This document shows positions 1-4,733 of a stretch of DNA of 5,302 bases, piece by piece. Location: assembly GCA_002368795.1 (NCBI GenBank), contig DFFG01000032.1, forward strand, positions 35,913 to 41,214, read 5' to 3'. Origin of the DNA: Eubacterium sp. UBA3782. Lineage in GTDB: Bacteria > Bacillota > Clostridia > Lachnospirales > Lachnospiraceae. The notes beneath the pieces were generated by a model that was given only the letters and a program-made list of their open reading frames with translations, had not been told where the DNA came from and did no database searches. Both the position numbers and the translations under genes were made by a program. Position 1 is the stretch's first letter; every line of letters begins with the position of its first letter.

Positions 1-99
1 GCCACTGTGATGGAGTTGAAAAGCGTAGGAAGAGTGACTAGGAGAAGAGAATTGCTGATCTTAGCCATTGCGCTGGAAAAACATAAAGGAAAAGAGCAG
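1..99. other. No recognisable gene; AT-richer flank before the terminator
   Basis: This stretch is less GC-rich than the genes to its right. One plus-strand frame enters from the left edge and stops at 39-41 (last residues HCDGVEKRRKSD), so it could be the last codons of a plus-strand gene ending about 60 bp before the terminator at 100-143. Twelve codons are too few to identify anything. Another plus frame stays open through the terminator and into the GNAT gene, which argues against it being real. I found no tRNA or rRNA signature. Confidence 0.3.
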
Positions 100-143
100 A
101 AAAATACCACCCTGGACAGTAGTGCCAGGGTGGTATTTTTTTT
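100..143. terminator. Strong, probably bidirectional Rho-independent terminator
   Basis: A perfect 16-bp stem is formed by 100-115 and 125-140 (core ACCACCCTGG / CCAGGGTGGT) around a 9-nt loop. On the plus strand a run of eight T begins within the stem at 136 and ends at 143. On the minus strand the hairpin is followed by a T-rich run (TTTTCTGCTCTTTT), and it lies 22 nt after the GNAT stop codon. It therefore most likely ends the minus-strand GNAT transcript. It could also end a plus-strand gene entering from the left edge. Confidence 0.9.
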
Positions 144-165
144 CTCTAATAAGGACAACTTGATA

Positions 166-645
166 TTACAGTTCTTTCAGGTAGAAGCGGTTCATTGCCG
201 CATGGACGACGCCGGCGGGACGCTCGATCTTGCGGAAGCCGCTTTTCTCGTAGATGTGGATGGCGGCAGGGAGGTTGGTGTGCGTCTCCAGGTAAATTCG
301 CTGGTAGCCCAGCTCCCGGGCTTTGTCTTCGATGCGGGAGATCAGCTCATAACCTATGCCTTTTCCACGCTCTGAGGCTGCCAGATACAGCTTTTGCAGC
401 TCGGCACAGCCGGGAATGCAGTCAAATTCGGCGAGGCCAATCCCGCCGATCAGCTGGCCGTCATCCCCATGGAGGATGTAGTAAAAGCGCTTCTCTGCGT
501 CGGAGAGATAAAAGTCGCTCAGATGGTTCAGACCATCGTCATAATATACCGTTCCGGGAAGGGCCAGATCGTGCTCCTTCAGGCTGCTGCGGATCAGTTC
601 GGCAAGGGCCGGATCGTCGAGGGGTGTTATTTCCTGGTAATACAT
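166..645 (-). CDS. GNAT family N-acetyltransferase
   Basis: A 159-residue protein, normal length for a single-domain GNAT enzyme, predicted to be cytoplasmic and to transfer an acetyl group from acetyl-CoA to an amine; the substrate is unknown. The acetyl-CoA pyrophosphate-binding loop is seen as RGKGIG at residues 93-98, directly after the beta-4 strand LQKLYLAA (83-90). The C-terminal part has YLETHTN (118-124) and AAIHIYEKSGF (127-137), where Tyr132 is in the usual position of the general-acid tyrosine. The ATG start has AGGAG six bases upstream, which supports it over internal starts. It is last in the minus-strand series and is followed by a strong terminator. A GC hairpin and four 11-nt repeats lie upstream, but I see no clear promoter in the spacer. 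The family call is very secure; the substrate cannot be read from sequence. Confidence 0.93.
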   Translation of the reverse strand: MYYQEITPLDDPALAELIRSSLKEHDLALPGTVYYDDGLNHLSDFYLSDAEKRFYYILHGDDGQLIGGIGLAEFDCIPGCAELQKLYLAASERGKGIGYELISRIEDKARELGYQRIYLETHTNLPAAIHIYEKSGFRKIERPAGVVHAAMNRFYLKEL

Positions 646-664
646 GTATTGCTCCTGTTTTTGT

Positions 665-685
665 TCCGGCCGGGCATAGGCCGGA
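665..685 (-). other. GC-rich hairpin in the GNAT leader
   Basis: A 7-bp perfect stem (665-671 TCCGGCC with 679-685 GGCCGGA) closes a 7-nt loop, about 20 nt upstream of the GNAT start and just before its AGGAG site. No T-run follows on either strand, so it is not a standard terminator. It could be an mRNA-stabilising structure, a transcription-factor dyad, or chance in GC-rich DNA. Confidence 0.4.
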
Positions 686-722
686 GCGGCTGCTGTGATA
701 CGCTGTGGTTTCGCCGAAAGCT

Positions 723-766
723 GTGAGAAAGCAGTGGGAAAGCCGTGAGAAAGCAGTGAGAATGCA
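723..766. repeat. Four tandem 11-nt direct repeats
   Basis: Four adjacent 11-mers are present: GTGAGAAAGCA, GTGGGAAAGCC, GTGAGAAAGCA and GTGAGAATGCA. The first and third are identical, so the array also reads as two 22-nt units matching at 19 of 22 positions. It lies in the spacer between the sulfatase stop (835) and the GNAT start (645). The 11-nt period puts the copies near the same helix face, which suits a protein-binding array. Replication slippage of a non-functional sequence would look the same. Confidence 0.75.
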
Positions 767-834
767 GGCCGGAAATTGCCCGGGACATACAGGAAACTGC
801 TTTGGAACGCGTGGCAGCAGCGATGTTTCTTGCT

Positions 835-2496
835 TTATTCCGCAGGTAGCGGGTTGTTGGAATGGCTGTTAGAACCAGCACCAGCCGGATCTTGGCTATC
901 TCCATGCCGCGCCGCGGCGAAGTAATCCCGGAAGACAGGCTCCAGAGCGGCCGCCTCTGCGTCGGTGAGCGGGCGGATCACACCGTGTTCTGTGGACAGA
1001 GCAAAGGAGGCATCCAGGAAGATGGTGTCGATCCGAGAGCCCGGACGGGCGGGGGCGAAAAGGGATTCACCCAGGAAGTAGTTCGGGGCCGAGATGTCCA
1101 GATAGTCGAGCAGCGTGGGCACCATGTCCAGGGTGTTTCGTCCGTCAGCATCGATCTCCTCCGGCTCTACGCCACGATGCCACAGAATCAGGGGCATCTC
1201 ATCGGCGTCTGTATTGACTCTGGGGTAGTCCGGGAAGGCGGAGCGGTAGAAGAAATCGCCGTAGGCACAGTGGTCGCCGGTAAGGACAAGGATCGTGTCC
1301 TTTGCAAGCGGGCTGGCTTCCAGCTTTTCCAGGAAGCGGCCGAATGCGGCGTCCGCGTTGTACAGCTTGTTCAGTGTGGTATCTTTCCCATCGCCGAAAT
1401 GCTCTTCCTCCTTCGGGGAATCAAAGGAGATGTGGGTTCCGAAGGTGTAGATGGCTGTCAGGAAGGGCCTTCCTGTGGCAGCCTGTGCATTGACAGTATC
1501 CCACAGGAGATCGTAAGCCTGGCCGTCGGACAGGCTTTCAGCCTCGCCCCGAAGGTCGCTGCTGTTATCTGTGACGACCCGGTCAAAACGAAGTCCTTCC
1601 AGATAACGGGAAAACAGAGCGTTTTTCGGCTCCGGATTGATCATGGCCGTGTCATAGCCTCTGTCCTGAAGGATGCTCTGCAGGGAGACCAGTGCATTGG
1701 TGTCATAGTTGTTCAGCTGATAACCGGAAAAAAGCTGGCCGGTCAGCGCGCAGTAGGTCGCATAGGTATGGTTGTAATAATTCAGGAAGCGGAGCGAGCG
1801 TCCGGCAAGAGCAGCCATATTCGGCATGACCTGCCGCTCGTCCCGAAGCATATGGGAGGACAGTCCCTCGGTGAAGATCAGGATGATGTTGGGATCCTTA
1901 GGAAGCGTGTCCGGCCGTTTGCGGAAGTTCTGGATCTTCTCCCGGCGGAAGAGCTTTGCGCTTTCCGCACTGCCCGCCTTTGCAGCACGGGTGCGGTCCA
2001 GATTCTCCAGGATCGTGCCCAGAAGATGGAAGGTGTTCCTGACCGGAGAAAAGGCCGGTCCGTCCCTCAGGGCAGAGATAACCAGGAGCAGGAGGCCTGC
2101 GGCCAGAATGATCAGATCTGTCTGGACATCACGGCATACCCGGGTGATGGGCAGGCAGGTGAAGACCAGGATCGCCAGGATCGCTGCCAGGTACTGGAAA
2201 AGCTTGCCAAGGAGGTCCTTCCAGGAATCCAGATTCGTCAGCATGACAAGGGTCGTATAGCAGCCGCCGAAGATCAGGACCATATGCTGTGCATTGTACA
2301 GCAGCATCACAAAGGCGCTGAGGATCCATACCGGAATGCGGAAGAACAGCAGCAGAAGGTCCATAACGGCAAAAATGATCAGCAGCTCGGGAAGAGCTGC
2401 CGCGGCATATCTCCGATCTTTTGCGGCGGCTGCGCCGGCGCAGGCGAAGATCAGGGAAAAGATATATTTCAGAATGGTGAGGATCAGTCCGGTCAT
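835..2496 (-). CDS. LtaS-type membrane sulfatase / phosphoglycerol transferase family protein
   Basis: A 553-residue protein with about five hydrophobic segments (roughly 3-25, 34-52, 55-84, 98-117, 125-143), then a linker and an extracellular alkaline-phosphatase-fold domain (about 202-490). Expected metal and catalytic residues are visible: Glu210 in NIILIFTEGLSS, Thr247 in HTYATYCALTGQ (the position of the LtaS nucleophile threonine), His355 in TFGTHISFD, and Asp408-His409 in LTGDHCAYGD. Family members use a Mn-type metal to move phosphoglycerol or a related group onto lipid or glycan at the outer membrane face. Here the substrate is inferred only as a cell-envelope polymer or glycolipid. 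The last ~25 residues are low-complexity and polar. The ATG has AAAGGAG upstream but with an unusually long 14-nt gap. No in-frame start fits better. It lies 101 bp after the phosphatase gene, possibly with its own promoter. The family is secure, but calling it a true LtaS is not justified. Confidence 0.9.
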   Translation of the reverse strand: MTGLILTILKYIFSLIFACAGAAAAKDRRYAAAALPELLIIFAVMDLLLLFFRIPVWILSAFVMLLYNAQHMVLIFGGCYTTLVMLTNLDSWKDLLGKLFQYLAAILAILVFTCLPITRVCRDVQTDLIILAAGLLLLVISALRDGPAFSPVRNTFHLLGTILENLDRTRAAKAGSAESAKLFRREKIQNFRKRPDTLPKDPNIILIFTEGLSSHMLRDERQVMPNMAALAGRSLRFLNYYNHTYATYCALTGQLFSGYQLNNYDTNALVSLQSILQDRGYDTAMINPEPKNALFSRYLEGLRFDRVVTDNSSDLRGEAESLSDGQAYDLLWDTVNAQAATGRPFLTAIYTFGTHISFDSPKEEEHFGDGKDTTLNKLYNADAAFGRFLEKLEASPLAKDTILVLTGDHCAYGDFFYRSAFPDYPRVNTDADEMPLILWHRGVEPEEIDADGRNTLDMVPTLLDYLDISAPNYFLGESLFAPARPGSRIDTIFLDASFALSTEHGVIRPLTDAEAAALEPVFRDYFAAARHGDSQDPAGAGSNSHSNNPLPAE

Positions 2497-2525
2497 AGAA
2501 AAACAACAGGCTCCTTTGGGTATAT

Positions 2526-2569
2526 TGGTATCAGTTTTTTATTTTAGCGGAAGCATGTTCCGAATACCA
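2526..2569 (-). promoter_or_regulatory. Nested dyad and possible -10 upstream of the sulfatase gene
   Basis: In the 101-bp gap before the sulfatase gene, TGGTAT (2526-2531) and ATACCA (2564-2569) form an outer dyad. Inside it is a smaller one, CGGAA (2548-2552) with TTCCG (2558-2562). On the minus strand the inner dyad is followed immediately by TAAAAT, a fair -10 hexamer, but there is no good -35 at normal spacing. This could be an operator-promoter region or an mRNA fold. A further small hairpin (CGGGA/TCCCG, 2581-2594) lies just after the phosphatase stop without a minus-strand U-run. Confidence 0.3.
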
Positions 2570-2597
2570 GAAACAGCTTTCGGGAGATGTCCCGGTT

Positions 2598-3188
2598 TTA
2601 GTTTTCGTTTCGGAGCTCCTCCGGGACCAGAAAACCACCGTCCACAAGGTCGGACCGGTAGATGGCACAGTTGGCAATGTTTTTTGACCAGAAATAGCCT
2701 CCGGCGTCTGGCGTCAGGTACTCCAGCGCCCCCTTAAGGGCGATGGCATGTGTGGAGATCAAAACATTTCCATTTTCCGGAAGGGAATCCCGGATATCCT
2801 CCAGGAAGCAGCCGAGCCGCTGTACGACAGAGGGGAGACTTTCCATACCCTCCGGGGCCGGATTGTGGACAAAATCTTTGAAAAAGTGTATGACCTCCGG
2901 GGCAGGGTCAAGAAGACTGCTGCCTTCATAGGGACCATAGTCCATCTCCAGAAGACGGTCATCCGTCAGGATAGGGACATCTCCTCCGGCGGCCAGACGA
3001 GCGGTTTCGACAGCTCTTGTGAGCGGACTGGACCAGACCAGATCAAAGCGGATGTGATGATCCGCAAAATAGATGCCGGCATCCCGGGACTGGCGGATCC
3101 CCGCCTCATTGAGCGGGGTGTCGCTCCGTCCCTGAAGGAGGAGCTGTTTGTTTTTGGCGGTCTCGCCATGGCGGATAAAATAGAGCAT
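2598..3188 (-). CDS. Histidine phosphatase superfamily protein (phosphoglycerate mutase-like)
   Basis: A 196-residue cytoplasmic protein of the two-histidine phosphatase clan. The phosphohistidine motif RHGET is at residues 6-10 (His7 nucleophile, Arg6). Arg58 in SSPLTRAVETA, Glu81 in LLEMDYGPYEG (proton donor) and His147 in ISTHAIALKG complete the catalytic set. Length and the small insertion (about 92-118) fit broad-specificity phosphatases of the CobC/GpmB type more than the ~230-250-residue dPGM glycolytic mutases. The substrate cannot be told from sequence. AGGAGG ends five bases before the ATG, a very good ribosome-binding site. It follows the regulator gene by 163 bp, a gap mostly filled by a tandem repeat, and precedes the sulfatase gene by 101 bp. 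All catalytic residues are present, so activity is expected. No adjacent cobalamin gene supports a CobC role. Confidence 0.92.
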   Translation of the reverse strand: MLYFIRHGETAKNKQLLLQGRSDTPLNEAGIRQSRDAGIYFADHHIRFDLVWSSPLTRAVETARLAAGGDVPILTDDRLLEMDYGPYEGSSLLDPAPEVIHFFKDFVHNPAPEGMESLPSVVQRLGCFLEDIRDSLPENGNVLISTHAIALKGALEYLTPDAGGYFWSKNIANCAIYRSDLVDGGFLVPEELRNEN

Positions 3189-3238
3189 GACAGCCTCCTT
3201 TGACAGAGATGTCCAGGGGTGTTTCCTGATTTAGCGGC

Positions 3239-3360
3239 ATGCCTCATTCAGGCAGAGCACCGGGTAAGAGAGCACAGGATGAACGCAAGAGCTTATGTCT
3301 CAACAAGGCAGAGCATCTTTCTGAAGTGGTGCACAGGATGGCCTCAAGAGATTATGCCTC
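3239..3360. repeat. Degenerate ~57-nt tandem repeat overlapping the regulator stop codon
   Basis: Two adjacent units, 3246-3301 (56 nt) and 3302-3360 (59 nt), share AGGCAGAGCA (3250-3259, 3306-3315), GCACAGGATG (3272-3281, 3331-3340), CAAGAG (3286-3291, 3345-3350) and TTATG.CTC (3293-3301, 3352-3360). The last 30 nt of the two units match at 25 positions. A trace of a third unit, ATGCCTC at 3239-3245, precedes them. The rightmost copy contains the end of the regulator gene (codons GAG GCA TAA on the minus strand), and the other copy carries GAG ACA TAA at the same place. The array looks like repeated duplication of the regulator's 3' end. The period is not constant and differs from a multiple of three, so the spacer copy is not coding. 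Confidence 0.8.
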
Positions 3361-4212
3361 TTCCGGGTGCAGCAGCCGGTAACGGTCAACGTCCTCCGGG
3401 GAGGCGATCTGCGCGGGATCCAGGATGCTGCTGACCCTTCCGATCAGGTAGACGGATTCGGCCTCGTGGAAATGCAGCGGCTGGTAGGCTGGATTCAGAG
3501 ATTCCAGCCCATCTTCGCCGTAAACCTTGATGTAGGTTTCGTTTCCGACGATAAAGGCGCCGATTTCGCCATGCCGCAGCTCGGGTGCGTCCGGGATCCG
3601 GGAGACCAGAACCAGGTCGCCGCTGTGGAACCGGGGCTCCATGCTGTCGCCGTTGACGGTGAATACACAGTCTGCGCGGTCCACATCGCGGGAAGCATAG
3701 AGATAGATCGGTTCTCCTCCGGCGTCAAATTCTGCGGGATCGCCAAAGCCGGCCGACAGGGATTTCTGGTAATAGGTCAGTTTGCGGAGCAGCGGACTGC
3801 TCTCGGCCGCCTGTACCTCCAGCAGGGTATCGGTCAGGCTGTCGATGGCATGCCGATGTCCGGGAGAGAGCTGCCGGTAGCCGGCAAGGTGCGCTTTCTC
3901 CTGTTCACTAAAACGAAGTGCCGGCTCATCCAGGTCAAACAGATCATACAGCGTGACAGAGAGGGCATTGCAGATGTCCGGGAGCAGGTTGATGTCCGGG
4001 CGGCCACGCCCGTTTTCCCAGTTGCTGACCGCATTTGCGGTCACTCCGATCCGGGCAGCCAGAGCCTTCTGCTCGATGCCGGCTTTCTCACGAAGCTCAC
4101 GGATCCGCTTGCAGAGGGCCGGAAGAGCATTGGCCTTTGCCGGCTGGCCGGTCTTCATATCGATGACGGTTCCTGCTTCCTTTGCTGGACGGGGAATGCT
4201 GCGTCTGGGCAT
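3352..4212 (-). CDS. LexA/CI-like transcriptional regulator: XRE-type HTH plus S24 self-cleaving domain
   Basis: A 286-residue DNA-binding repressor. Residues 34-95 form an XRE/HTH_3 domain (CKRIRELREKAG, then LAARIGVTANAVSNWENGRG with the recognition helix near 57-69). A helical linker (about 100-150) leads to an S24/LexA-like peptidase domain (about 150-265). All autoproteolysis parts are visible: Ala154-Gly155 as cleavage site in LSAGFGD, Ser190 in VNGDSMEP, and Lys229 in ETYIKVY. The 35- and 39-residue spacings resemble those of LexA. Members of this family are cut when RecA filaments form after DNA damage, which derepresses their targets. That such cleavage happens here is inference. About 30 charged residues precede the HTH. 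The ATG has AAAGGAG six bases upstream; Met19 has a poorer site. Its own promoter and two palindromes lie upstream, suggesting autoregulation. No phage genes are adjacent, so it is either a host regulator or a remnant. Confidence 0.92.
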   Translation of the reverse strand: MPRRSIPRPAKEAGTVIDMKTGQPAKANALPALCKRIRELREKAGIEQKALAARIGVTANAVSNWENGRGRPDINLLPDICNALSVTLYDLFDLDEPALRFSEQEKAHLAGYRQLSPGHRHAIDSLTDTLLEVQAAESSPLLRKLTYYQKSLSAGFGDPAEFDAGGEPIYLYASRDVDRADCVFTVNGDSMEPRFHSGDLVLVSRIPDAPELRHGEIGAFIVGNETYIKVYGEDGLESLNPAYQPLHFHEAESVYLIGRVSSILDPAQIASPEDVDRYRLLHPEEA

Positions 4213-4276
4213 GGGTGGCTCCTTTCAACGTTGCTGTGCACGAGTGAAACTGTTTACGTATCGCGTGCGTCGCGTT

Positions 4277-4296
4277 AGGAACGCCGGGGCGTTCCT
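4277..4296. promoter_or_regulatory. Perfect 20-bp palindrome in the regulator leader (candidate operator)
   Basis: AGGAACGCC and GGCGTTCCT form a perfect dyad with 9-bp arms around GG. It lies about 65 bp upstream of the regulator start and about 20-40 nt downstream of the predicted transcription start. The arms contain GAAC and GTTC, the half-sites of the Gram-positive SOS box, but with eight bases between them instead of four. It could be the regulator's autoregulatory operator or an RNA hairpin in the 5' leader. Confidence 0.55.
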
Positions 4297-4308
4297 GGAA
4301 TACAACGG

Positions 4309-4318
4309 TTATCGATAA
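4309..4318. promoter_or_regulatory. TTATCGATAA palindrome at the predicted transcription start
   Basis: A perfect 10-bp palindrome begins five bases downstream of the predicted -10 box and covers the expected start point. A protein bound here would block open-complex formation, so it is a second candidate operator. A 10-bp AT-rich palindrome can occur by chance. Confidence 0.4.
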
Positions 4319-4322
4319 TCAT

Positions 4323-4349
4323 AGTATACCATAAACACACAGATGTAAA
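4323..4349 (-). promoter_or_regulatory. Sigma-A-type promoter for the regulator gene
   Basis: On the minus strand TTTACA (4349-4344, five of six matches to TTGACA) is followed after 15 bp by TATACT (4328-4323), preceded by TGG, which makes an extended -10 (TGnTATACT). The short spacer is tolerable with an extended -10. Transcription would start near 4316, giving a leader of about 100 nt that carries the 4277-4296 palindrome. It is the best promoter in the window. Confidence 0.65.
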
Positions 4350-4420
4350 CAGAAGCAGGGAAACATGCACGCGGATTTATGCATAGCTGTAAGCCCTCCG
4401 CAGCTTTTGGCCGGGAAAGA

Positions 4421-4450
4421 CAGATAAAAACAGATAAAGGCAGATAAAGG
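4421..4450. repeat. Three tandem CAGATAAA decamers
   Basis: Three adjacent 10-mers: CAGATAAAAA, CAGATAAAGG, CAGATAAAGG. They start about 70 bp upstream of the regulator's -35 box. The exact 10-bp period places all copies on the same helix face. A fourth copy in inverse orientation (CAGATAAAA on the minus strand) is at 4593-4601, in the loop of the long inverted repeat. They may bind a regulator of the downstream gene or be slippage products. Confidence 0.7.
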
Positions 4451-4484
4451 CTCAGCCGGAGGCTATGGCAATATGGCGGGCAGA

Positions 4485-4662
4485 CCGAAAAAAGGCAGAA
4501 AGAGGCCGCTGCGCGGAATCGGCCTTCCTATATATGCCGTTTTTCGGGTTATAGGACAAAACGTGTTGATGGCTAATCCCAATCAATGAACGTTTTATCT
4601 GCGGCATATATGTTGGTTTGGCTATTTCTGGCAGCGGCCTTTTTCAGAAAGTCCTTTTTAGG
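4485..4662. repeat. Long interrupted inverted repeat; possible structured RNA, MITE or large terminator
   Basis: The main stem pairs 4498-4512 with 4631-4645 (core GGCCGCTGC / GCAGCGGCC, 15 pairs with one G-U). Outside it, AAAAAGG (4489-4495) pairs with CCTTTTT (4653-4659). Inside it, shorter paired blocks (for example 4515-4519 with 4624-4628) lead to a perfect 10-bp stem, ATATATGCCG (4530-4539) with CGGCATATAT (4602-4611). The ~62-nt apical part can fold again through AAAACG/CGTTTT and TTGAT/ATCAA. The pairing thus extends over most of 178 nt, with small bulges. On the minus strand the element ends in a T-rich run (CTTTCTGCCTTTTTT), so it could terminate transcription from the metal-binding gene. 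A smaller rival hairpin (4503-4508 with 4520-4525) lies just before the same T-run. It has no convincing coding frame. Confidence 0.65.
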
Positions 4663-4690
4663 ATCCGTTCTTTTCCGGCTCTTTTTTAAA

Positions 4691-4707
4691 GCAGCCTCTT
4701 TTCTGCC
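4691..4707. repeat. Second complement to the left arm of the long inverted repeat
   Basis: The 17-mer here contains GCCTCTTTTCTGCC (4694-4707), complementary to GGCAGAAAGAGGC (4494-4506) except for one extra base. The left arm can therefore pair with this segment or with 4631-4645, but not both. It lies 27 nt past the stop of the upstream minus-strand gene. The two alternatives resemble the mutually exclusive stems of an attenuator, or reflect an old duplication. Confidence 0.5.
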
Positions 4708-4733
4708 GGCGTCTTCGGCCGAGAACAAGAGCG

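Noticed and set aside
1..99. Possible tail of an rRNA, tRNA or tmRNA
   Set aside because: No acceptor/CCA, T-loop or conserved rRNA segment could be recognised.
7..375. Open plus-strand frame of 122 codons at the left end
   Set aside because: It runs straight through the 16-bp-stem terminator and then antisense to the well-supported GNAT gene; its second half has no recognisable protein character.
723..766. Replication iterons
   Set aside because: No Rep gene, DnaA boxes or AT-rich unwinding region nearby; the surrounding genes look chromosomal.
862..2547. 561-codon plus-strand frame antisense to the sulfatase gene
   Set aside because: Long antisense frames are common opposite GC-rich genes. 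The minus-strand protein has membrane segments and all LtaS-type motifs, while this frame has no ribosome-binding site or domain.
2548..2562. Possible LexA/SOS box in CGGAAGCATGTTCCG
   Set aside because: It resembles GAAC-N4-GTTC only on one side; the other half-site does not match at the required spacing.
3239..3360. Possible CRISPR array
   Set aside because: Only two full units with a short partial one; the repeated blocks are split and imperfect, and no spacers of constant length or cas genes are present.
3367..4278. 303-codon plus-strand frame antisense to the regulator gene
   Set aside because: Shadow of the HTH-S24 gene; no family features, and its end runs into the regulator's leader.
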